Positions 8,612-15,216 of a DNA stretch of 64,000 nt are shown in pieces. The position numbers were made by a program, and so were the translations under genes. The stretch covers positions 124,001 through 188,000 of the forward strand of contig JADJEV010000002.1 in assembly GCA_016708905.1 (NCBI GenBank), read 5' to 3'. The stretch is from Candidatus Methylophosphatis roskildensis (GTDB lineage: Bacteria > Pseudomonadota > Gammaproteobacteria > Burkholderiales > Rhodocyclaceae). The notes beneath the pieces are model-generated. The model was not told where the DNA came from and made no database searches. It worked only from the letters and a program-made list of their open reading frames with translations. Position 1 is the stretch's first letter. Each line of letters starts with the position of its first letter.

Positions 8612-9424
8612 TCAGGATTTCCAGAACAGGCCATGCAACATCTTGGCCGCGAGCAGAACCAGCAGGATCGCGAACAATCTTCTGAGCAGATCGACCTGCA
8701 TGCGATGCGCCAGGCGTGCGCCGAGCGGGGCAGTCATGATGCTGGCCAACATGACGAACAACAGCGCGGGCAGATAGATGAAACCGAAGCTTGCGGCCGG
8801 TAGTCCGCTCGCGTGCATGCCGTTCCAGATGTAGCCGACGCTTCCGCCGACCGCGATCGGCACTCCGACCGCGGCTGAAGTCCCGATGGCGTTGTGCACC
8901 CGGACGTTGCACCAGGTCAGAAACGGAACGGTCAGGATGCCACCACCGATCGCGACCAGTGAAGACAGACCGCCGATCAATGCGCCGGCTGCGATCATGC
9001 CCGCGGTGGCCGGCAGCTCTCGCGAGGGCTTCGGTTTGAAGCTCACGAACATCTGCAGCGCCATATAGAGCACGAAGAAGGCAAAAAACACAGCCAGCGC
9101 CCGCGAGGAGATTCGCGCAGCGAGCAAAGTGCCCAACACCGCGCCGAGCAGGATGCCTGGAACGATGCGCAGCACCACCTGCCAAAGCACCGCGCCGTGC
9201 TTGTCGTGCGCGCGGGCGCTGGCAATGGCGGTGAAAATGATGGAAGCCATCGAGGTACCGAGCGCCAGATGCAGGACATGGTCGGCGGGAAACTGCTGCG
9301 CCGTGAACAGCATCGTCAGCAGCGGGACCAGGACAGTACCGCCGCCGATGCCGAACAGGCCCGCCACGAAGCCGGTGAACAGCCCGATGGCGATATAGGC
9401 AAAGGCCCATGAGGTCCAGAACAT
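8612..9424 (-). CDS. TauE/SafE (TSUP) family membrane transporter
   Basis: 270-aa polytopic protein with about eight hydrophobic segments and the family GxFGIGGGTVLVPLL motif near the N terminus, repeated as AIGGGILTVPFL in the second half (internal duplication typical of TSUP). TSUP members export sulfite, sulfoacetate or other small anions; the substrate here is unknown. It lies 75 bases upstream of the gamma-glutamyltransferase in the same direction, so the two may be co-transcribed. Confidence 0.85.
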   Translation of the reverse strand: MFWTSWAFAYIAIGLFTGFVAGLFGIGGGTVLVPLLTMLFTAQQFPADHVLHLALGTSMASIIFTAIASARAHDKHGAVLWQVVLRIVPGILLGAVLGTLLAARISSRALAVFFAFFVLYMALQMFVSFKPKPSRELPATAGMIAAGALIGGLSSLVAIGGGILTVPFLTWCNVRVHNAIGTSAAVGVPIAVGGSVGYIWNGMHASGLPAASFGFIYLPALLFVMLASIMTAPLGARLAHRMQVDLLRRLFAILLVLLAAKMLHGLFWKS

Positions 9425-9572
9425 GGCAGCGTGATCTCAAGCGAGGTCTTGCAGTTTACCGCCTCGACGATCGAGAGTGCTGATCGATCGACGACGACAA
9501 GAGGATGAACTGGCGAGATTCCGCCATCAATGACGCAGCGGTTTCGCGATCCTGGCGAACAGGCACCGCGAA

Positions 9573-10583
9573 TCAACCGAGCGGCTGGATCAGTAACCTC
9601 CCGCGCGCCTCCCCCAGTGTCCTTGCCAGCAAACTGGTTGCCGCGTAGATCGCATCGATGGTCGGTGTCGGCGTTTCGGTGATGAGGCCGAGTTCGATCA
9701 CGCTGCCGACCAGCGCCTCGAGTTCGAGCGCGCGGCCATGCTCGACATCCTGCAGCATCGAAGTCTTGTGCGCACCCACCGCCTGCGCACCGGCAATGCG
9801 CTGGTCGAGCGAAATCTTGAATTCGACCCCGAGTTTCCCGGCGATGGTCTGTGCCTCGCGCATCATGTTGGCCGCGAGCTCGCGCGAACGCGGGTAGCGG
9901 CAGATGTCCTGCAGCGTCGCATGGGTGAGCGCACTGATCGGATTGAAGCTGAGGTTGCCCCACAACTTGATCCAGATCTCGCCGCGGATGTCCTTGCTCA
10001 CCGGCGACTTGAAGCCGGCACGGATCATCGCCCGCGACAGCGCCTCGATGCGCGAACTCCGGCCGCCATCGGGCTCGCCGAGCGTGATTCGATTGCCTTC
10101 GATCACCTTGACGACACCGGGCTCGACCAGCTCCGCAGCGGGATAGACCACGCTGCCGATCACACGCCCGGGCTCAATGCTGGCGGCGATCAGACCGTCG
10201 GGATCGACCGTGCCGAGCGATCGCCCCTCGTAGGGGCCGGCGAGCTTGTGAAAATACCACCAGGGGATGCCATTGATCATGGTGACGACCATGGTGTCCG
10301 GCCCGAACAGCTCACGCAGACCAGGCAGGACGTCGCCCACCTGATGTGCCTTGAGCGTCAGCAATACCACGTCCTGGGGACCGGCATCACCCATGTCTTG
10401 CACGGCGCGCACGGCGCGGGCGTGCTGCTCGCTGCCATCTTCGAGGATCAGGCGAAAGCCGCCGGCATTGATCGCGGCCAGGTTCTTGTTGCGCGCGATA
10501 AACGTAACCACCTCGCCGGCAATCGCGAGCCGCGCCCCCAGGTATCCGCCGATCGCGCCGGCGCCGACGACCGCGAACCTCAT
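9573..10583 (-). CDS. 2-dehydropantoate 2-reductase family protein (PanE/ApbA-like)
   Basis: NADPH-dependent reductase fold. The dinucleotide-binding GAGAIGGYLGARLA motif begins at residue 7, and the C-terminal helical domain contains KLWGNLSFNPISALT, a standard feature with the catalytic Lys region. Start ATG at 10583 is well supported by a GGAGGGG ribosome-binding site. At 336 aa it is somewhat longer than classical PanE (about 300 aa), so it may act on another 2-oxo acid rather than ketopantoate. It is followed by the TSUP exporter (148-base gap with no gene) and preceded by the acyl-CoA synthetase, suggesting a catabolic unit. Confidence 0.82.
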   Translation of the reverse strand: MRFAVVGAGAIGGYLGARLAIAGEVVTFIARNKNLAAINAGGFRLILEDGSEQHARAVRAVQDMGDAGPQDVVLLTLKAHQVGDVLPGLRELFGPDTMVVTMINGIPWWYFHKLAGPYEGRSLGTVDPDGLIAASIEPGRVIGSVVYPAAELVEPGVVKVIEGNRITLGEPDGGRSSRIEALSRAMIRAGFKSPVSKDIRGEIWIKLWGNLSFNPISALTHATLQDICRYPRSRELAANMMREAQTIAGKLGVEFKISLDQRIAGAQAVGAHKTSMLQDVEHGRALELEALVGSVIELGLITETPTPTIDAIYAATSLLARTLGEARGRLLIQPLG

Positions 10584-10660
10584 CTTTCCCCTCCGAGTCG
10601 GTGCTGCGCTTCACGGGCACGCGACCTGCCCGGCCGACCAGCGACGCAAGCGCCGCCGTG

Positions 10661-12184
10661 CTACCCGAGACCGACCTTCTGCGCCAAGCCGATGCGCTGC
10701 AGCTTGCCGGTTGCGCCCTTTGGAATCTCGTCCATGAACAGGATTTTCTTCGGCACTTTGTAGTCAGCGGCACGCCGGGCGACGAAGTCCTGCAGTTCCC
10801 GCTCGGTGGCGGTCGCACCTTCCTTGAATACGACCACCGCCGCAACTTCCTCACCGAGTTTGGGGTGCGGCATGCCGAAGCACACAACCTGCGCCACCGC
10901 CGGGTGATCCATGATGATTTCGTCGACCTCCCGCGGGCTGACCTTCTCGCCACCGCGATTGATGATTTCCTTGAGACGGCCGGTGATGCTGAGGTAACCG
11001 TCGGCATCCATGACACCCTGATCGCCGGTTCGGAACCAGCCATTCAGATAGCCTTCCTCGTTCGCCTTCGGGTTGTTCTCGTAGCCTGCCGTGACGTTCG
11101 CGCCACTGATGACGATCTCGCCGGTCTTGTCCGGGCCGAGCAGGCTGCCGTCCTGGTCCATGATGGCGATCTCCGGCCCGGCAGGCAGGCCGACCGTGCC
11201 CGGTTTGCGCGACTTCGGCGGGAGCGGATTCGAGGCCATCTGGTGGGTCGCTTCGGTCATGCCGTAGGCTTCGATCAAAGGTGCGCCAAAGATTTCTTCC
11301 AGTTCCTTCATCACCTGCGGCGGCATTGACGACGACGATGAACGCAGGAACCGCAGCGGGTTGCGCCTGATGATTTCGGCATTGCCCTTGGCGCGCGCAA
11401 CGATCGCCTGATGCATGGTCGGTACCGCCGTGTACCAGGTCGGTTTGGCCTCGTCCATCCAGGCAAAGAATTTCAATGCATTGAATCCCGGCGTGCAGAA
11501 AACCTGGGAGCCGGCCGACAGTGGTGCCAGCACGCCTGCGATCAGCCCGTGGATGTGAAACAGGGGCATGATGTTGAGGCCGATGTCTTCGGCCGTGAAA
11601 TTGAGCGTGTCGCGAATGTTCGCTGCCGATGCGCAAAGATTCGCCACGGATAGCGGCACGATTTTCGGCCGCGACGTGGTGCCCGATGTGTGCAGTACCA
11701 TGCCCACATCGGCAGCCTGACTATATCCGCCACTTGCGGCCGGCGATCCGGCGCCGCCGTCACGTGAGGCTAGTATGAAGCTGCCTGCCGGTGCGCCGGC
11801 CGGCACCGCCAGGTCCACCACCCGCACGCCGAGCCGATGCGCGACTTCGACTGCCGGGGACGTGTTGCCCCGTTCGACGATCAGCGCCTTGGCATGCAGG
11901 TCGGACAGGTAGAACTCGAACTCGTCGGCACGGTAGGCCGGATTGAGCGGCGCGCTGGTCGTTCCCGAAGCGCAGGCCATGTAGCAGGCAGCCATTTCCG
12001 GGCCGTTGTCGAGTACGATCGCCACCCGATCGTTGCGCCCGACGCCCAGCGCGTTGAGACTGGACAATGTCGTGCCGACCAGTGCGCGCAACCCCTCGTA
12101 ACTGAGCGGCATCCGGCTCGGTGCAGATATCGCCGTTGCGGCATCGACACCGACCGACAGCAGATCTTTCAGGGTATTTTGCAT
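10661..12184 (-). CDS. AMP-dependent acyl-CoA synthetase, oxalate-CoA-ligase-like
   Basis: ANL-superfamily ligase (507 aa) that activates a carboxylate with ATP and joins it to CoA. The P-loop reads LHTSGTTSRPK, the adenylate motif EAYGMTEATHQM, then GWFRTGDQG and GRLKEIINRGGEK, and the catalytic C-terminal Lys lies in PKGATGKLQR. The residues around PLFHIHGLIAG and the MTEATH...SNPLPP stretch resemble plant AAE3 and yeast Pcs60 oxalyl-CoA synthetases as I recall them, so oxalate is a reasonable substrate guess. Start chosen at 12184 because AGAGGG lies just upstream; 23 more in-frame residues are possible. Confidence 0.85.
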   Translation of the reverse strand: MQNTLKDLLSVGVDAATAISAPSRMPLSYEGLRALVGTTLSSLNALGVGRNDRVAIVLDNGPEMAACYMACASGTTSAPLNPAYRADEFEFYLSDLHAKALIVERGNTSPAVEVAHRLGVRVVDLAVPAGAPAGSFILASRDGGAGSPAASGGYSQAADVGMVLHTSGTTSRPKIVPLSVANLCASAANIRDTLNFTAEDIGLNIMPLFHIHGLIAGVLAPLSAGSQVFCTPGFNALKFFAWMDEAKPTWYTAVPTMHQAIVARAKGNAEIIRRNPLRFLRSSSSSMPPQVMKELEEIFGAPLIEAYGMTEATHQMASNPLPPKSRKPGTVGLPAGPEIAIMDQDGSLLGPDKTGEIVISGANVTAGYENNPKANEEGYLNGWFRTGDQGVMDADGYLSITGRLKEIINRGGEKVSPREVDEIIMDHPAVAQVVCFGMPHPKLGEEVAAVVVFKEGATATERELQDFVARRAADYKVPKKILFMDEIPKGATGKLQRIGLAQKVGLG

Positions 12185-12341
12185 CGATCCCTCTTGATTG
12201 TGGACCGATGTATACAACACTCGGTCTGATTCGGCCATTGTCGAGCCATCCATTCGCCTTGGGAAGAAGCGAAAAGCCCGTGAGGGTCGTCAGGCTGCAT
12301 GGCCGGAATCCGGCGCGAAGCCGAACCGCCCGGCCGCTCGG

Positions 12342-12812
12342 TCAGAGATCGACGCTCATCAGATCTCGCGTGATGAAAGACCACTGCGCATCCTCGACCG
12401 GTGTGATGGAGAGCCGGTTGCCGCGCCGCAACAGTGGCATGGCGGCCAACCGGGGATGCTGGCGAAGCGTGTCCAAACTGATGTAGGGGGTCTTGCAGAC
12501 GAACCTGACCTCGACGTTGACCCAGCGAGGAGCGTCGGGAGCGGATTTCGGATCGAAGTAAGGGCTCGACGGGTCGAACTGGGTCGCATCCGCGAACGCA
12601 GGGCGGGAGATTTCGCAGATGCCCGCAATGCCGGGTACAGGACAGCCCGAATGATAGAAGAATGCAAGGTCGCCGACCCGCATTTCGTCGCGCATGAAAT
12701 TGCGTGCCTGGTAGTTGCGCACGCCGAACCATGGCACACGCTGCCCCGGCGCTCGTTCGAGATCGTCGATGGCGACCTCGTCGGGCTCTGATTTCATCAG
12801 CCAATAGCGCAC
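12342..12812 (-). CDS. EVE domain-containing protein
   Basis: 156-aa single-domain protein of the EVE/PUA-like fold, which binds modified bases in nucleic acid. The opening RYWLMKSEPDE, then WFGVRNYQARNFMRDEMRVGD, FYHSGC and GICEI are diagnostic. The start codon is GTG at 12812. In many betaproteobacteria this gene follows zapA and 6S RNA directly; here a higBA pair lies between them, and the first codons of this gene are duplicated on the far side of that insert. Confidence 0.92.
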   Translation of the reverse strand: MRYWLMKSEPDEVAIDDLERAPGQRVPWFGVRNYQARNFMRDEMRVGDLAFFYHSGCPVPGIAGICEISRPAFADATQFDPSSPYFDPKSAPDAPRWVNVEVRFVCKTPYISLDTLRQHPRLAAMPLLRRGNRLSITPVEDAQWSFITRDLMSVDL

Positions 12813-12815
12813 GGC
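12794..12815. repeat. Left copy of 22-bp direct repeat flanking higBA
   Basis: Seventeen identical bases followed by one mismatch and four more matches, shared with 13865-13886. This copy covers the first codons of the EVE gene; the other copy encodes RYWLM on the same strand but has no start codon. The pair brackets about 1.05 kb that holds higB and higA. Confidence 0.8.
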
Positions 12816-12954
12816 TCGTTTTTCTTCATCTCATTGCAGCCAATTAGCATTGCCTTTATACGATTTTTCGATTCTACAGCGCATGCGGGGCTGGGGTTTG
12901 CAAGCGCCGTGACGGAGCGGTCCAACTGTATCCGGTACTGCTCAGAGACATGTA

Positions 12955-12984
12955 TTGCAATCCATATGCAGTTAAGCCCATAAT
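12955..12984 (+). promoter_or_regulatory. Putative higBA promoter
   Basis: TTGCAA (12955-12960) and CATAAT (12979-12984) are separated by 18 bases. The -10 box ends only 6 bases before the higB ATG at 12991, so transcription would begin at or next to the start codon, giving a leaderless or nearly leaderless message. Confidence 0.4.
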
Positions 12985-12990
12985 TTAGTC

Positions 12991-13377
12991 ATGAGTTGGG
13001 ACGTCCTTTTTCACGACGACTTCGATGCCGAAATGCAGGAGCGACCCCAGGCTCTGCAAGACGAGTTATTGGCGCACGCCCTGTTGTTGCGCGAATTCGG
13101 GCCAAATCTGGGCCGTCCGACGGTGGATGGTCTGAAAGGCTCAAAGCACGCCAACATGAAGGAACTGCGATTCAGTTGGGAAGGCGAGGTCTGGCGTGTG
13201 GCTTTCGCGTTCGACCTCAAACGCGAGGCCATCTTGCTGGTCGGCGGCAACAAGGCCGGTGCGGACCAACGGCGCTTTTACAAGCGCCTGATCTCAGTCG
13301 CCGATACCCGCTTTGACCAACATCTGGCCGAACAGCAGCACGAAGGAAAGGAGCACCGACATGGCAAAAAAAATTGA
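12991..13377 (+). CDS. higB: HigB/RelE-type toxin (Gp49-like, PF05973)
   Basis: 128-aa predicted ribosome-dependent mRNA nuclease. The core MKELRFSWEGEVWRVAFAFD then LLVGGNKAGADQRRFYKRLI is the classic Gp49/HigB signature. The toxin precedes its antitoxin, the inverted gene order typical of higBA, and overlaps it by 17 bases. The C terminus from about residue 108 is a His/Glu/Lys-rich tail encoded by the overlap with higA and its ribosome-binding site. No strong ribosome-binding site precedes the ATG, in keeping with a possible leaderless transcript. Confidence 0.88.
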   Translation: MSWDVLFHDDFDAEMQERPQALQDELLAHALLLREFGPNLGRPTVDGLKGSKHANMKELRFSWEGEVWRVAFAFDLKREAILLVGGNKAGADQRRFYKRLISVADTRFDQHLAEQQHEGKEHRHGKKN

Positions 13378-13708
13378 TCAGATCATGGCCGCCTTGCCCG
13401 CCAAGCGGCGGGGGAAGATCGAGGCGCGCGCGTCGGAACTGGCCACGCTCAAGGACTTGCGCCAAGCCGTGGCACAAACGCAGGAAGAACTGGCCGCGAC
13501 GCTCGGCGTCGGTCAGGACACGATCTCGCGTCTGGAAAAACGCAGCGACATGCTGCTTTCCACGCTGCGCCGCTACGTCGAAGCGATGGGGGGTAAGCTG
13601 GAACTGGTGGCCAAATTTCCCGACCGGCCGCCTTTGGTCATCGACCATTTGGCTGAAGAGACTTCCGTGCGGCGCGCTATGAGCACGCAGACCAAGGCGC
13701 ACGCTTAA
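13361..13708 (+). CDS. higA: HigA antitoxin, XRE-family
   Basis: 115-aa helix-turn-helix protein. Residues about 35-65 (RQAVAQTQEELAATLGVGQDTISRLEKR) form the XRE HTH, followed by STLRRYVEAMGGKLELVA, the usual antitoxin tail. It neutralises HigB and should repress the operon. Start set at ATG 13361 because AAAGGAG sits at proper distance; the frame is open further upstream inside higB. The following 200 bases up to the 6S terminator hold no gene. Confidence 0.9.
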   Translation: MAKKIDQIMAALPAKRRGKIEARASELATLKDLRQAVAQTQEELAATLGVGQDTISRLEKRSDMLLSTLRRYVEAMGGKLELVAKFPDRPPLVIDHLAEETSVRRAMSTQTKAHA

Positions 13709-13864
13709 CGGCTGACGTCCGCGAGCATCCAAAGACAATCAGCCCGAAGTGCCACCCAGATTTCCACCCGTACCGCCGAGTTGTCGCCGCGACAACCATA
13801 AGGCATAGGGCGCAAAGCCTTTATTGGCGAGGCTCTCGGCGAAAACGATGCGAGCCTGAAATCG

Positions 13865-13886
13865 TCATCAGCCAATAGCGCGCGGC
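13865..13886. repeat. Right copy of 22-bp direct repeat flanking higBA
   Basis: Matches 12794-12815 at 21 of 22 bases. On the minus strand it encodes RYWLM, the start of the EVE protein, but has GCG where the EVE gene has its GTG start, and runs into unrelated sequence. It is best read as a residual EVE 5' end left on the 6S RNA side of the insert. Confidence 0.75.
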
Positions 13887-13917
13887 GGCCACAGGAAACA
13901 CGAACGCGAAGCTCAAA

Positions 13918-13952
13918 GCACAAACGCGAAGCTCGAGGCTTCGCGTTTGTGC
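13918..13952 (-). terminator. Terminator hairpin after 6S RNA
   Basis: A perfect 15-bp stem (13918-13932 with 13938-13952) closes a 5-base loop, followed on the minus strand by a short T run. It lies just after the 6S RNA 3' end. A second, slightly diverged copy of the 3' arm follows at once (about 13900-13913), so an alternative pairing is possible. Confidence 0.65.
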
Positions 13953-13956
13953 AATT

Positions 13957-14136
13957 GGACCCCCGCGAATGTCGTCAGGCCGGCATCCTGAACCGTGGGT
14001 CCAGGGTGGTCGCATTCCCGCCGCATCAGGTGCACCCGACTAAGGGGTGCTCACAACAGCGGCAAACGGTCTGCAACCAGATGCATACAACATAGGTTCA
14101 AGGAATCTATGACCTTAACGGGCACCGCAGGGGATT
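13957..14136 (-). ncRNA. ssrS: 6S RNA
   Basis: Regulatory RNA that mimics an open promoter and binds sigma-70 RNA polymerase. It lies immediately downstream of zapA on the same strand, the conserved location. On the minus strand the 5' CCCCTGCG (14133-14126) pairs over 8 bases with CGCGGGGG (13967-13960) to close the long stem. The interior has the recalled betaproteobacterial features, including GTGAGCACCCC and the GGTTCAGGATGCCGGCC segment near the 3' end. Predicted size is about 180 nt, normal for 6S. The ends are estimated from the closing stem. A strong hairpin terminator follows. Confidence 0.85.
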
Positions 14137-14169
14137 GACCCTCCCATCGCTGCCAACCCGAAGCCCGCA

Positions 14170-14475
14170 CTAGAACAGATTTTCTTGCAGGGCGAGCGCC
14201 TGATCGACACGCGATTGCATGGAATCGATTCTACGCCGGAAATCCTGCAGGTCAATGCCGCCTGGCAGTTTCATCTGCAGCAATTCGTGCGCAATGTTCA
14301 GCGCCGTCATCACGGCGAGTTTCTCACCGCCGCTTTGGGTCTGTCCCCTGATCTCGCGCATCTTCTCGTCCACGTAGGACGCCGCTTTCAGCAGTGCCTC
14401 GCGCTCATCCGGCAGGCACGAGACGCGGTATTCGCGGCCGAGCAGTGCGATGTCAAGTAGTGTTTGTTCGCTCAT
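14170..14475 (-). CDS. zapA: Cell division protein ZapA
   Basis: 101-aa FtsZ-ring stabilising protein. LLDIALLGREYRVSCLPDEREALLKAASYVDEKM is the standard ZapA N-terminal domain, followed by a helical dimerisation region. It is translated after the small coiled-coil gene upstream, whose stop overlaps this ATG (4 bases). 6S RNA lies 33 bases downstream. Confidence 0.93.
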   Translation of the reverse strand: MSEQTLLDIALLGREYRVSCLPDEREALLKAASYVDEKMREIRGQTQSGGEKLAVMTALNIAHELLQMKLPGGIDLQDFRRRIDSMQSRVDQALALQENLF

Positions 14476-14666
14476 GCTGCTGGCAATCCTTCGATGAGAC
14501 CTTCGACTCGCTCGGCTGCCGCATCGATCTTTTCCTGCAGTCGCCTGTTCTCGCTCTCCAGGTTTGCGACTCGCAGACGCAGATCCCGATTCTCGTCACG
14601 AACCTGGGCGAAGTGGCCGAGCAGTTGATCGATTCGCAGCTCGAGGGCGGACAGTTGATCGTTCAT
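14472..14666 (-). CDS. Small coiled-coil protein, ZapB-like/TIGR02449 type
   Basis: 64-aa protein that is nearly all one coiled coil with a leucine heptad pattern (ALELRIDQLLGHFAQVRDEN, then RLRVANLESENRRLQEKID). Such a gene commonly precedes zapA in betaproteobacteria and is thought to be a ZapB-like division factor. Its stop codon overlaps the zapA start as ATGA, implying coupled translation. The division role is inferred from position and structure. Confidence 0.8.
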   Translation of the reverse strand: MNDQLSALELRIDQLLGHFAQVRDENRDLRLRVANLESENRRLQEKIDAAAERVEGLIEGLPAA

Positions 14667-14784
14667 GGCGCGAATCTTCTCCCGAAGCAGCCAGGCGGGT
14701 CAACATGATCACAATCCCGAAACGGGAATTCCGGCGATGCGGTACAATTTTCGCCGCGTCGTCGTCGATGACGCGTAGCAGCAC

Positions 14785-15030
14785 GGTGCCGCGCGACTCA
14801 AAATCGCCGGTTAAACGGGAAACAGGTGCGCGGCGTTCGAACGCCGTCATGCCTGTGCTGCCCCCGCAACGGTAAGCAGGTGCGGGCACACCACGCCGAC
14901 CCCCATGAGGGTCGACAGCCACTGCGCGAATTCTGCGCGGGAAGGCGGTGTGCCAAGTGGTCTTCGGTGCCGCCATCGATGCCACAACTCCCTGTGAGCC
15001 CGGATACCGGCCGTGGTGCGCAAGAACGGA
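14785..15030 (+). promoter_or_regulatory. Cobalamin (AdoCbl) riboswitch upstream of btuB
   Basis: All main conserved blocks appear in order: GGGAAACAGGTG (about 14817), CCCCCGCAACGGTAAGCAGG (about 14861, the binding core), the B12 box as GCCACTGCGCG (about 14917), and GAGCCCGGATACCGGCC (about 14998). It lies upstream of a TonB receptor and cobalamin genes, so high cobalamin should shut the operon off. TACAAT at 14744-14749 is a possible -10 box. Between the aptamer and btuB an 11-base inverted repeat (15101-15111 with 15157-15167) may be part of the expression platform. Ends approximate. Confidence 0.92.
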
Positions 15031-15216
15031 AACGTCGCGGGGACGCGGCGTCCGGCGCATCCCGATGCCCTGGCTATCTGCTCCCCGCTGTTTCCACTGA
15101 GAGCTTGTGAATGAATCTCCTGCGCGGACCAAAGCCGGGCCGCTCGCGACGATTTCTTCACAAGCTCGGACAACCTCCGGCCCGCGGGGACGCTCGCCGG
15201 AACCAGGGAGAACATC

